From NCBI GenBank assembly GCA_008704415.1, contig VXIS01000624.1, forward strand, positions 1 to 11,102: DNA of 11,102 bases, read 5' to 3'. This document shows, piece after piece, positions 1-6,647 of this stretch. Made by a program: the position numbers and the translations under genes. Origin of the DNA: Sphaerosporella brunnea (taxonomy: Eukaryota > Ascomycota > Pezizomycetes > Pezizales > Pyronemataceae). Under the pieces are notes generated by a model, which saw only the letters and a program-made list of their open reading frames with translations, was not told where the DNA came from and did no database searches. Positions within the stretch are counted from its first letter, which is position 1; the number at the start of each line of letters is the position of its first letter.

Positions 1-192
1 CGCTGTCCCGTCAATGAGCAGCCAATTCCAAGGCTTCAGGACTAGCTTCCTTCCGAGAATCATTTCTTCTGGGCCTCCGTCGAGCAGCAATTGCTTTCTG
101 CTTGACCGGGCACATAACCTATTGGAAAGTGTGGTTTTTGATGGAATTGCACCTTTTGGACAAAGATAGAGGTAATAGAGTTGATTGACAGA
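1..192 (-). CDS. Unrecognised open frame, runs off the window edge
   Basis: The minus strand is open for 64 codons, from just after a TAA at 193-195 down to base 1, with no stop, so it continues outside the window. The downstream part reads like real protein: LLLDGGPEEM, then LGRKLVLKPWNWLLIDGTA, hydrophobic and Trp-rich. I do not recognise the family. There is no ATG near the open end. It may be an internal exon whose acceptor is the CCAATAG at about 119-125 (minus strand), or a relic. A second minus frame starts at an ATG at 113-115 and gives 34 codons ending at 11-13; it is Arg-rich and could be the true product if the TATA box at 220-227 drives it. The two readings cannot be separated here. 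Confidence 0.3.
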
Positions 193-219
193 TTACGCTC
201 TAAGAGGCTAAACTAGCCG

Positions 220-227
220 TTTATATA
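220..227. promoter_or_regulatory. TATA-like box, could serve either strand
   Basis: TTTATATA on the plus strand reads TATATAAA on the minus strand. On the minus side the first ATG lies about 105 bases downstream (113-115). On the plus side a pyrimidine-rich leader leads to an ATG at 280. Both spacings are normal for fungal promoters. The role is inferred from motif and spacing only. Confidence 0.3.
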
Positions 228-279
228 CCCCTGCCAAGCCTCATAAGCCATCACTCGCACCTCATCATATCCTCCAATC

Positions 280-387
280 ATGCCTAGAAAGCTCTATTTC
301 CAACAGCAGCAAGGCAGCTGTAGTGACTGGCATACACAGCGATTCATCTTCGAACTTAACTCAGGCGCTACGTACGCTTGCAAATGA
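280..387 (+). CDS. Small ORF after a pyrimidine-rich leader, doubtful
   Basis: A 35-codon ORF starts at the ATG at 280, in the context CAATCATGCC after a CT-rich stretch, about 55 bases from a TATA-like site. It begins MPRKLYFQQQQGSCSDW. It could be a first exon: a GTACGC donor lies at about 371 and a CTAAACGACTGCAG branch/acceptor block ends near 490, but the frame after that block stops quickly. I do not recognise the product. Chance is a real alternative at this length. Confidence 0.15.
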   Translation: MPRKLYFQQQQGSCSDWHTQRFIFELNSGATYACK

Positions 388-828
388 GAGAAAAACCAGA
401 AAAAGAACCTTAACCGAAGCAAAGGAACTGGCCAAGATGACCGAAAGCCTAAAGGCTGACAGCCGGTGCCGCGTCCCCTAAACGACTGCAGAGATTCCCT
501 AGTGCTAGGATGTGAAGATGGAGTGCGAGGAACTGTGAGCACGGCTCTGAAAAAACGTGCCGGTGAACGTGGCAGATTGTCCCTGGTTGAGCGCGTGACA
601 CGTAATCAAAGCCGTCGATAACAAACCTCTGCGTTCAGGGTGGCCCGGGCATCCACGTTGTCGGTGTACAGCTGACTCATCATATTGGGCAATCTTCGTA
701 CTTCGCAGCTGATCTTGAAGTTATTGGAAAAGGATTTTCACGTGGTGACCATGGGTCTATATTTCTTGTTTCCGTTTGCCGTAGTTTGATAGTTGTCCTT
801 TTCCTGTTGTTTTGCCCACGCGGTGCTG
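388..828. other. Stretch without a supported gene
   Basis: All frames carry frequent stops. The only ORF of note, an 82-codon minus frame over 294-542, has no recognisable domain. No repeat, TIR pair or RNA gene was seen. The last 50 bases lead into the TATA box at 829. Confidence 0.4.
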
Positions 829-837
829 TATATAAAG
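829..837 (+). promoter_or_regulatory. TATA box with CT-rich start region
   Basis: TATATAAAG is followed at 865-900 by ACTAAACTTTATCTCCTCTC and further pyrimidines, the usual look of a fungal core promoter and start region. The first ATG downstream is at 991 and opens only 36 codons. The gene it once served is not recognisable, so this may be an orphan promoter. Confidence 0.4.
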
Positions 838-1101
838 GCCCGACGCTCGGACTCCAGCGTTGGACAAACTAAACTTTATCTCCTCTCTTGACCTCGCCAT
901 CCAACAAAAGTGACACGTGGTACTGAAACATCCAAACTATCCCACCAACCATCGTCGGATTATCTCATTCAGCCAGGTGGTTTGCTGTCGATGAGTACGT
1001 GTTTGAGGCGCTACGGCTTGCTTGGTTTATTACGTAGATCTATTCAGTGGCCTCCACGAACGTGTAGCAGCCATGCCAACAGCCCCTGCACATCCGCATG
1101 A

Positions 1102-1266
1102 CCGGTAGGTGCGCAAAAGCGAGGTCCAGTTGGTAGAGTGGAGGAGGCGTATCTACATGCCAACTTCAGCTGGGTCGTAGTCGGAAGCATCAGTGTCAAC
1201 AACGGCATCGCGGTTGTGATCGAAGCGGGGAACGACTATGACGGTGGTGAAGACAAGCGTGAATGA
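1102..1266 (+). pseudogene. Short coding-like frame, unrecognised
   Basis: A frame of 54 codons runs between a TGA at 1099-1101 and a TGA at 1264-1266. It has no ATG but reads like protein: VEEAYLHANFSWVVVGSI, then NNGIAVVIEAGNDYDGGED. The alternation of hydrophobic strands and acidic turns suggests an exon or relic rather than noise. It lies about 270 bases downstream of the TATA box at 829, on the same strand, so it could be a later exon of that gene. No family was recognised and chance remains possible. Confidence 0.2.
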
Positions 1267-1586
1267 TATTCATGCGACTTGCTGCTCCTGAACGTAGCAT
1301 AACGTAACGTCTTCGTCGGACAAGTGAGCGAGTGCACGGGTAAGCTCCAGAGCTGGATAGATAACAGAAATCGCCGTAGGAAAAGTGTAGTCATGACGAT
1401 CACTGCAGCAATATGATCCGATACGGAAAGCAAACATGAGCAGTCTCTGACCAGAAGTTCAGGACCCACGAGCCAGCCCAGCTCATGTATGCGAGCGATA
1501 TGTAATGAAAGCAGCGTGGGGTCTCGACGAAGCTGATTAGTGTTCAAAAGAATGTTCGACATAACATCGCATCTCCGTGCATCCAC
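1236..1586 (-). CDS. Hypothetical protein, 116 aa, doubtful
   Basis: An ATG-initiated ORF of 116 codons on the minus strand, rich in Leu, Arg and Ser, with hydrophobic patches such as DHIAAVIVMTTLFLRRFLL but no recognised domain. About one ATG-initiated ORF of this size is expected by chance in a window like this. Its 3' end overlaps the coding-like plus frame at 1102-1266, and no promoter motif was seen upstream. Listed for completeness. Confidence 0.15.
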   Translation of the reverse strand: MDARRCDVMSNILLNTNQLRRDPTLLSLHIARIHELGWLVGPELLVRDCSCLLSVSDHIAAVIVMTTLFLRRFLLSIQLWSLPVHSLTCPTKTLRYATFRSSKSHEYHSRLSSPPS

Positions 1587-1651
1587 TCTAAATTACCTGT
1601 TCTATGTGTGTCCGCCACCCGTCACCCCCGGTGCTATTCATTGCATCTGTA

Positions 1652-1692
1652 CTATGGCGGCCGAGTGCCAAGTCAAAAAAATTCTGATTGGC
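1652..1692 (+). repeat. Left TIR of the 295-bp MITE
   Basis: A 41-base arm pairing with 1907-1946. It contains CGGCCGAGTGCC, an A7 run and CTGATTGGC. Confidence 0.85.
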
Positions 1693-1906
1693 TGTTTTGC
1701 CGGAGGGTGGTGGTATTATCAGAGGTGAAGAAACGCCGCGAGGCATCGCACTCCCGCCGCGCTGCATGGGTCCGCATGGCCGCACAATGCCAATTTGCGA
1801 CCACCCTTCTGCCCACCCCCAGCGGGCTCTGTTCCTAGTCACAGACAGTGCAACAAACCATTTCCATCACGGAATCATCATTATATTTCACTTCGTTGCT
1901 TGCGCC

Positions 1907-1946
1907 GCCAATCAGGATTTTTTGACTCGGCACTCGGCCGCCATAG
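1907..1946 (-). repeat. Right TIR of the 295-bp MITE
   Basis: A 40-base arm. Its reverse complement matches the left arm with two substitutions and one A fewer in the homopolymer. Confidence 0.85.
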
Positions 1947-2083
1947 TACAGCATGTATAAGTGGTGCTTTGCAGCATAAAATATCATTCTATTCTGCCGC
2001 TACGTAGTGACGGGGAAGACACCATCTCAGTCTCCGGTTGCCACAGCCTGCGGTCACTGTTCCAGACATTTCTTTGGTTTGTA

Positions 2084-2401
2084 TTAAGCATTGATAATAA
2101 CGAATAAAATCCATCTATTAACCGACAGCCGGCCTGCACGCTTCATGTGCAGCATCTTGCGCGCCAAAGTCGTCGTCATATCATCAGTGCAGAACGCGAT
2201 GGCACGATTCTCGGGTTCCGCTGCCTCCTTCTTTTCCTTCTTTTCACCCTCTTTTCTCGCCGTCTCTGCCGTCCTCTTCTCTGCCCCTTTCTTCTAGGCC
2301 ACCCTTTTTCCCGCCGTCTCCACCTCCTTGTTCTTGGTCTACCGCCTCTGCCCCGCCTGTTCCTCCTCCTCCTCCTCGTCCTCACTCTTGCCCGTGCTCA
2401 T
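2084..2401 (-). pseudogene. Broken Lys/Glu-rich frame with two TAG codons
   Basis: From an ATG at 2399-2401 the minus strand reads 105 codons to a TAA at 2084-2086, with in-frame TAG at codon 21 (2339-2341) and codon 36 (2294-2296). The start is acidic (MSTGKSEDEEEEEE), the middle is alternating Lys/Glu, and the end is ordinary sequence (ARKMLHMKRAGRLSVNRW). Both TAGs could be single changes of CAG or TGG. The strand is purine-rich over 2220-2400, which keeps all frames open for trivial reasons, including an Arg-rich minus ORF in another frame. So this may be a broken gene for a charged nuclear-type protein or only a purine tract. Confidence 0.25.
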
Positions 2402-2441
2402 GTTTTGTTTAACAGCGATGTAGATACGCATCACAAGAACC

Positions 2442-2741
2442 ATGAAACACAGAATCAATGATACCCAGAACAGATTCCGTCACTGGCTTACTTTCTTCAT
2501 AGCCACCGAAAGGATTCTCACAACGGCACCACGACTCCAATATTTTCCAACACTGCTTGCACTAGGGACGCACACAATGCAGCAGGGAGGAGGAGCCATT
2601 TTCCGAACAACTAGTCTATTCTCCGCAGCGGGGAAGGAAAAGTACAGTACTAAGAAATCAACCAGAAGACGACCAAACATTGAAAAGGAACCATTCAAAA
2701 GACAGAAACCTGAATCACACATCTGCAAAGAATGCCTCTAG
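2442..2741 (+). CDS. Hypothetical protein, 99 aa, doubtful
   Basis: An ATG-initiated ORF of 99 codons. The C-terminal third is basic (KKSTRRRPNIEKEPFKRQK) and ends in CKECL. No domain, promoter or intron signal was found. The opposite strand carries an overlapping 82-codon ORF of similar quality. This length is expected by chance in the window. Confidence 0.15.
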   Translation: MKHRINDTQNRFRHWLTFFIATERILTTAPRLQYFPTLLALGTHTMQQGGGAIFRTTSLFSAAGKEKYSTKKSTRRRPNIEKEPFKRQKPESHICKECL

Positions 2742-2749
2742 CCCGGTAG

Positions 2750-3034
2750 AACCGTGTCCGGAGGCTTAGCATCAGGAGCCCAGCCCCGCAGCCCAGTGCC
2801 GGGCTGAACTTCTCCCAACCTCTCCCGTGGGCAGAACAACATGGAGACGCGCCAGGCGGTCGTGGTGGGTGGGAAACAACAACAGAGGAGCGACGATTCT
2901 AGGACGAGGTGCGACGATATGATGACGATGTACGGTACTGGCGATCTGGAGGCCCATCGAGGAATTACCCAGACAGGCCTTTTATCAGGGGCGGCCAAGA
3001 GCCTGAGGCTGGCAGTCTAACTGCCCATCGATAG
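2750..3034 (+). pseudogene. Gly/Arg-rich broken frame, unrecognised
   Basis: The frame runs 94 codons from after a TAG (2747-2749) to a TAG at 3032-3034, with one internal TAG at 2900-2902. It reads Pro/Ser-rich first, then Gly/Arg/Asp-rich: RRYDDDVRYWRSGG and NYPDRPFIRGG. Such composition occurs in gag-like and RNA-binding tails, but no motif fixes it. It ends about 45 bases before the hAT core relic on the same strand but in another frame. It could be the eroded N-terminal part of that transposase or an unrelated fragment. The minus strand has an 86-codon ORF over 2738-2998. Confidence 0.2.
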
Positions 3035-3080
3035 TAATGTGCCTGCGGCGATTATTGTGGTGACGCACTCATCATTTTAA

Positions 3081-3486
3081 CTGGTTGAATCAACCGCATT
3101 CGGCAATCTCATTATGTATCATCACTCAGCACTGCCAATAATTGAGTCGTATTCTGGACAGCGAGGTTTATACAATCGGGAGGACAAACTGATTCCCGAT
3201 CTGCTGGAACAATCCGGAAATCTAACCGCATCAGGCTGCACGGTGAACATCACGCTGGATGCGTGGCAGTTTTGACCAAGGAGGGTTATATAAGACATAC
3301 CTGTCACGGAGTAGATACCTTCCTCAGGCTTGCATTGGTTCCATACAGCTTCCAGGCCCATATGTGGCAAATAACATGGCATGCATCCTTCAGAGTACGC
3401 ATTTGAAATTCAAAATTGAAGAACACGTCCGATACATCACTACAGAGAATGTCATAGCCAACGATGCAATGTTTGCTAGGCCTTGA
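3081..3486 (+). pseudogene. hAT transposase, catalytic core relic
   Basis: Two adjacent frames together follow the hAT transposase core. The first, 3081-3275, has LVESTAFGNLIMYHHSALP, matching the usual 'pF..ll.yl.p.l' block, and ends with TVNITLDAW, the 'l.lDaWt' motif holding the first catalytic Asp (3258-3260), then a TGA at 3273-3275. The second, 3259-3486, has PGPYVANNMA, the 'G.HsGeNma' block, and ITTENVIANDAMF, equivalent to 'iTtDNasNNdtm', where the second catalytic Asp is expected; here the codon is GAG (3445-3447). The frame shifts between the two blocks, and a TAA (3078-3080) lies before the first. No C-terminal dimerisation block and no TIR were found nearby, so this is a dead fragment whose element boundaries are lost. 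Domain identity is secure; subfamily is not. Confidence 0.8.
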
Positions 3487-3946
3487 TGCCTGAATCCAAA
3501 TATAAAAGCTTGTACATACGCGGGTCCGTGAGAACTACAATGTGAGGCAACAAAAATCTAGTTTGAACAGCCAACCGTGGATATGAAAAGTCGTTTCAAG
3601 TAAACTTTTCAGATGCTGAAACGAATGCTGAATATCTGCCCAGTTATTTGCCAAAACCTTGTTAGGAAGAATAAAAATGAGCCCATGTTGCGCTCCAGCG
3701 GTCGCTCAAGTATTGTGAAAAGGCTGCAGGATACATTACAATGGTTGGTATAAGTGATTGTATATTCCACTGCCATATTATGCAGCGCTCTTGCCCATAA
3801 GCATTCAAAAAGATTTGGACGATTTATCAGCGCACTGTATCGCTGTGTTTCTCGATTTCCGCGGCAAGTGTTACAGCTTTAGACAAATGAGTTGGCAGCC
3901 ATCACGTATTTCTCACGGCCGGTAGAAGTCGCAATCAGTGTCGTAA
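3487..3946. other. Stop-rich stretch, no supported gene
   Basis: This would hold the rest of the hAT transposase reading downstream of the ITTEN block, but all three plus frames break up within about 50 codons and no later hAT block could be placed. AT content is higher than in the neighbours. No repeat or RNA gene was seen. Confidence 0.4.
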
Positions 3947-4385
3947 TCGGAGTACTTAAATTCTGCTCTCCCTACGGTTCCGATGGAGCATGGCTTAACA
4001 GCTTCGTCCCACGCTATAGGAAACCTTGCCGACGCGGACTGGGAGATTCTTTTCTGTTTGCCAGTGGCCAGAGTTGCAGATACCCAGGCGGAGTTTCAAC
4101 AATGCGCTTTTGCGCTGGTGAGGAAACCCAATGGCCATCGCTTTCGAACACTCGCCAGAAATGCTTGCGACCAACGCTTTATACCCGGTTAGGAGCGTCG
4201 TTTCTCTGAAGCTTGAGATCCCATTTCGAATAATCAACAGTCACTGTTGGAGACTTGCTTTTTACGTAAAACCAGGTTAGGGATGGATAATTTGTTGCAG
4301 TGCAAACATGAAAGGCTAATCCATCATGCCGTCCAGATTGGCAGTGTTTCGGTCACAGAGCCCCATCAAAATACACTTTTGGACA

Positions 4386-4393
4386 GAGACAAC
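4386..4393. repeat. Target site duplication, left copy (GAGACAAC)
   Basis: The 8-bp GAGACAAC directly abuts the left TIR and is repeated exactly at 6096-6103 next to the right TIR. Eight bases is the standard duplication length of hAT transposases. Confidence 0.95.
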
Positions 4394-4413
4394 TAGTGAT
4401 GGACATAAGCCGA
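4394..4413 (+). repeat. Left TIR of hAT copy 1
   Basis: TAGTGATGGACATAAGCCGA, identical to the reverse complement of 6076-6095. The same first 18 bases recur at 8755. Confidence 0.95.
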
Positions 4414-5033
4414 TCCGAGCCGAGCCATAGCTCAGGCTCGAGCCGGCTCGGCTTGTTAGAAGGGGGGCTCGTCAAGCCGAGCCCATGGTGACAAGCTCGA
4501 GCTTTGGCTCAAGCCGCCATACAATTTACGCTTGGCGAGCCGGTCAATACGTGGTTGCACGCAGTAACATTAGAGGCGTTGCTATACTATTCTATATCCG
4601 AGAGCTCTGATCCGGAATCAAAGCCTTCCTGCGCTGCTTCCAGCTCAGCACCCATGCCGTCGACGTTGTATACGTCCTGATCTTGACCATATCCAGCTGC
4701 TCCGGGTCCGTCACCATGGTCACAATCCCCGCGTGCAGCTCCCTGGCTCTGACCGGCCGCCGGGCCCTGGGAATAGCCCTCGTTCTGTCCCGCATCCGTA
4801 TCTTCCTCACCCATGTCTCCCGCACCTTCGCCCTCGCTGCTGGATGTATACTCCTCCTGTTCCAGTTCATCTAAGGCGTCCCTGGTGGTAGAATTGTTGT
4901 TGAGGCCATGCAGTTCCCAATCATCGCAGGTTTTGTAGTTGAGCCAGCTTCGGAGGAGTAGAACTGCAGCGCTAGAGTCCTCAAGCATACGGTTTCGCTT
5001 TTTGGTGATACTTTGCCCCGCCTGGGAAAAGAG

Positions 5034-5036
5034 CTA
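5034..5036 (-). other. Nonsense codon in the hAT dimerisation motif
   Basis: CTA on the plus strand is TAG in the transposase frame, directly after SAPSE and before LFSQAG. The frame is open on both sides, so this is a point lesion and not a frame error. Confidence 0.8.
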
Positions 5037-5243
5037 CTCGCTCGGGGCACTGGAGGCGGGGTGTGGGTTGGACGAAGTGCCCCACCACTTTTTGTTCTCC
5101 GTCTCTTTGCAGACCGCGCTGGCACTGTGACGGGTACCTCAGTGCCCACGATTTCTCGAAAGATGATGCGCCGCTTATAAAGGAATGCATCAAAGTTGGA
5201 ATTTTTGAGCCCGCTCAGCGTTCGCGCACCGGCATCTCTGTAG

Positions 5244-5246
5244 TAA
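5244..5246. repeat. TAA target duplication, left side of nested MITE
   Basis: TAA before GGGTGCG, repeated at 5595-5597 after the right TIR. Confidence 0.8.
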
Positions 5247-5594
5247 GGGTGCGTTTGGTTCCCTGCTTGGACCACAATCCGGGTGCCAGACCATGGTTGC
5301 AACGAGAACATGATTTCGCGGATCCGGTGACTGTTTGGTTCCATCACAACGTGATTCCGAGGACCATGGTTCCCGCGGGTCCTGACGATTCGAAAACAAT
5401 CGAATCTACCTCGCGCGGACCACGATCCAACCGCCATCTGCAACCACAACCACCGGCAACAAGCACCTGCAACCACAACCATGCGCGCTGTTTGGCTCGC
5501 AGGCAAATGACGTTTGCGCAACCGTAGTTTCACGTCATGGATCATAGTTTGTCTGAACCGCAGTTTCCCCGACCACAGGCATCCAAACGCACCC
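5247..5594. mobile_element. PIF/Harbinger-like MITE, 348 bp, nested in hAT copy 1
   Basis: The left end reads GGGTGCGTTTGGTTCCCTG, and the reverse complement of the right end reads GGGTGCGTTTGGATGCCTG: 17 of 19 bases agree. TAA flanks both sides (5244-5246, 5595-5597). A TAA duplication with a GGG-starting TIR is the pattern of PIF/Harbinger (Tourist-type) MITEs. The interior repeats motifs such as TGTTTGG and CAACCACAACCA and encodes no transposase. It is poor in stops on both strands, so long ORFs (plus 5063-5527, minus 4871-5545) run through it and out into the hAT remnant. Since it sits inside the hAT element, it is the younger insertion. Confidence 0.85.
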
Positions 5595-5597
5595 TAA
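5595..5597. repeat. TAA target duplication, right side of nested MITE
   Basis: TAA directly after the inverted CGCACCC end. It pairs with 5244-5246. Confidence 0.8.
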
Positions 5598-6075
5598 GTA
5601 TCTGGCAGACCCCGTTAGTTTCTATCCAGCAACACACGGAATGCGGTGAAGAGTACCCCACTTCCCACTTATCCTCTGATATAGGGCTTGAATTTGATCG
5701 TCAGCGGACGACGCAGCAGCGCCGGGATCTGGGGCCGGCATGGTTGAAAAATAGGAGACTCGGAGATGGTAGTGTTGAGAGGAGTGGGGAGGCGGACGTG
5801 GTGGAGTTTAGACGGTTCAGGAAGGGGACGGTGTCACGGTAGAGAGCACGCGTAGTTGATACATAGGTTACTATGGATTTCCATAGAATTTTCTCGATGA
5901 ACCCATACCGTGCCAGTGCCGGCGCTGTCCATCTCCCTCTACAGGTGGTACCATACATAGAAAAGCTCGAGCAAAAACTCGGCTCGTCAGGCAACAGGCT
6001 CGAGCGGCTCGGCTCGGCGAAGGGTCAGGCTTGACTCGGCTCTGCTCGAGGCTCGAGCTTTCAGCTCGAGCCGGC

Positions 6076-6095
6076 TCGGCTTATGTCCATCACTA
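6076..6095 (-). repeat. Right TIR of hAT copy 1 (5' end of its transposase unit)
   Basis: Perfect inverted copy of 4394-4413. The adjoining 5' subterminal arm, with GTTGCCTGACGAGCCGAG and TTGCTCGAGC, is the part that reappears at 8755-8830. Confidence 0.95.
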
Positions 6096-6103
6096 GAGAC
6101 AAC
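6096..6103. repeat. Target site duplication, right copy (GAGACAAC)
   Basis: Exact repeat of 4386-4393, abutting the right TIR. Confidence 0.95.
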
Positions 6104-6478
6104 TATGCGGACGCCAAGGAATTGTAGCCAGTCATGATACGGTTTATTTCCTTGATCATAGATTGCAAGTCGAATTCGATTACCTCGAATCAACAGAGTC
6201 CGCGAGCTTAGGGTGTGGCTAAAGCGGTTCAGCGTAAGCTGGAGCTCGAGCTGACCAAAAGCTCAGTCGCAATCATCAGCTTCTGCCTCTATGATTCGAC
6301 CCAGATTGAGGTGACCACGGAGGATTGATTCGAGCTGGCGTTTATGCATCACTGGAACAGGAATTCGTATGCATTCTTTTTGAACAACGACGGGTGAATA
6401 TGACCTTTGTGAGTGGCCATCTAAACAGTATTATCCGGTGACCCCATGCATGCTACTTTTCCTCACAGCTCAGTCTGA

Positions 6479-6499
6479 CCGGTCCTGAGCGTGGACCGG
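6479..6499. repeat. Short perfect inverted repeat
   Basis: CCGGTCC (6479-6485) and GGACCGG (6493-6499) are separated by 7 bases. No run of T follows and no gene end is nearby, so no function is assigned. Confidence 0.4.
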
Positions 6500-6639
6500 A
6501 CCTGGACCACATCATTCAATCCTGTTTAAGAGATTGCCCGTCACTGGCAGTCCTTTGCAGGGGTATGGACCATACCGGCCACAGGCGATCGAATTGACTG
6601 AATACTTCAAGCGAAGTAATTTATTACAAAAGGGTGTTA

Positions 6640-6647
6640 TATATAAA
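6640..6647 (+). promoter_or_regulatory. TATA box with C-rich leader
   Basis: TATATAAA is followed by CCGCCCCTCCCCTCG and, 117 bases on, by the ATG at 6764. An upstream ATG at 6756 (ATG GCT GGA TGA) would be a 3-codon leader ORF. Spacing fits a fungal promoter; the driven product is uncertain. Confidence 0.35.

Larger units (their letters stand above)
1652..1946. mobile_element. MITE, 295 bp, with 40-bp terminal inverted repeats
   Basis: The left end, 1652-1692, starts CTATGGCGGCCGAGTGCC and continues through an A-run to CTGATTGGC. The reverse complement of the right end, 1907-1946, is the same apart from two substitutions and a one-base difference in the A-run. Both ends are flanked by TA (1650-1651, 1947-1948), which fits a Tc1/mariner-like MITE. 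The symmetry extends outward as CTGTAC, so an equally visible reading is a TIR starting CTGTAC with a 3-bp CAT duplication (1644-1646, 1952-1954). The interior has no transposase frame, so the element is non-autonomous. High arm identity suggests it is younger than the surrounding decayed sequence. Confidence 0.85.
4587..5741 (-). pseudogene. hAT transposase remnant, N- and C-termini only
   Basis: The start is placed at ATG 5739-5741 (CAACCATGCC), giving MPAPDPGAAASSADDQIQAL and on to a TAG at 5622-5624. The MITE then interrupts, and after it comes NFDAFLYKRRIIFREIVG in another frame. The C-terminal dimerisation block follows: KKWWGTSSNPHPASSAPSE, a TAG at 5034-5036, then LFSQAGQSITKKRNR and AAVLLLRSWL. 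It ends in an acidic Glu/Gly/Gln-rich tail with stop at 4587. The SAPSE(x)FS...TKKRNR...LLLRSWL order is diagnostic of hAT C-termini. Only about 120 codons separate the start from SAPSE once the MITE is removed, where several hundred are usual, so the RNase-H-like core is deleted. The amber codon falls inside the most conserved motif; TGG to TAG is one transition. An ATG at 4986-4988 opens the last 133 codons, but that is not a natural start. Confidence 0.85.
4394..6095 (-). mobile_element. Non-autonomous hAT element, 1702 bp (copy 1), with a nested MITE
   Basis: The left end starts TAGTGATGGACATAAGCCGA and the right end is its perfect inverted copy over 20 bases. Exact GAGACAAC duplications flank it. 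Both subterminal arms, about 4412-4520 and 5960-6080, are crowded with GAGCC/GGCTC and CTCGAG motifs, the kind of repeated sites hAT transposases bind. The transposase lies on the minus strand, so the right end is the 5' end. Without the 348-bp MITE and its TAA duplication the element is 1351 bp, about half the size of a typical autonomous hAT. It keeps the N-terminus and C-terminus of its transposase and lacks most of the catalytic core, so it could move only with a transposase supplied elsewhere. The intact ends and exact duplication argue for fairly recent insertion. Confidence 0.95.
3947..6397 (+). pseudogene. Broken unrecognised frame split by the hAT insertion
   Basis: Plus frame 2 can be followed from 3947 (after a TAA), through an ATG at 3983, to 4393. 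Leaving out the hAT element and one target duplication, it continues at 6104 to a TGA at 6395-6397. In-frame stops are TAG 4190, TGA 4214, TAG 6125, TAG 6209 and TGA 6326, so long open pieces alternate with single stops. Across the insertion site it reads TEPHQNTLLDRDN then YADAKEL. Later pieces include AVQRKLELELTKSSVAIISF. Six stops over about 250 codons is fewer than the roughly eleven expected at random, but not decisively so. Product unknown. If real, it is a gene decayed by point mutation and hit by the transposon. If not, it is chance openness. Confidence 0.3.

Noticed and set aside
910..1101. Plus ORF of 63 codons after the TATA box at 829
   Set aside because: It needs a GTG start, which is not credible in a eukaryotic gene; the first ATG leaves only 36 codons without a recognisable domain.
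2176..2385. Arg-rich 69-codon minus ORF resembling a basic nuclear protein
   Set aside because: It is the wrong-frame reading of a purine-rich strand; the adjacent frame has the better start and a natural C-terminus, and composition alone explains the openness.
3892..4209. Plus ORF of 105 codons
   Set aside because: It starts at TTG and overlaps the frame from 3983 that has an ATG and continues across the hAT insertion site.
4412..4520. GAGCC-type short repeats as a CRISPR array or satellite
   Set aside because: Units are short, irregular and present in both arms of a TIR-bounded element; they are hAT subterminal motifs.
5063..5527. Plus ORF of 154 codons
   Set aside because: It is antisense to the hAT C-terminus and runs into the stop-poor MITE; no domain is visible.
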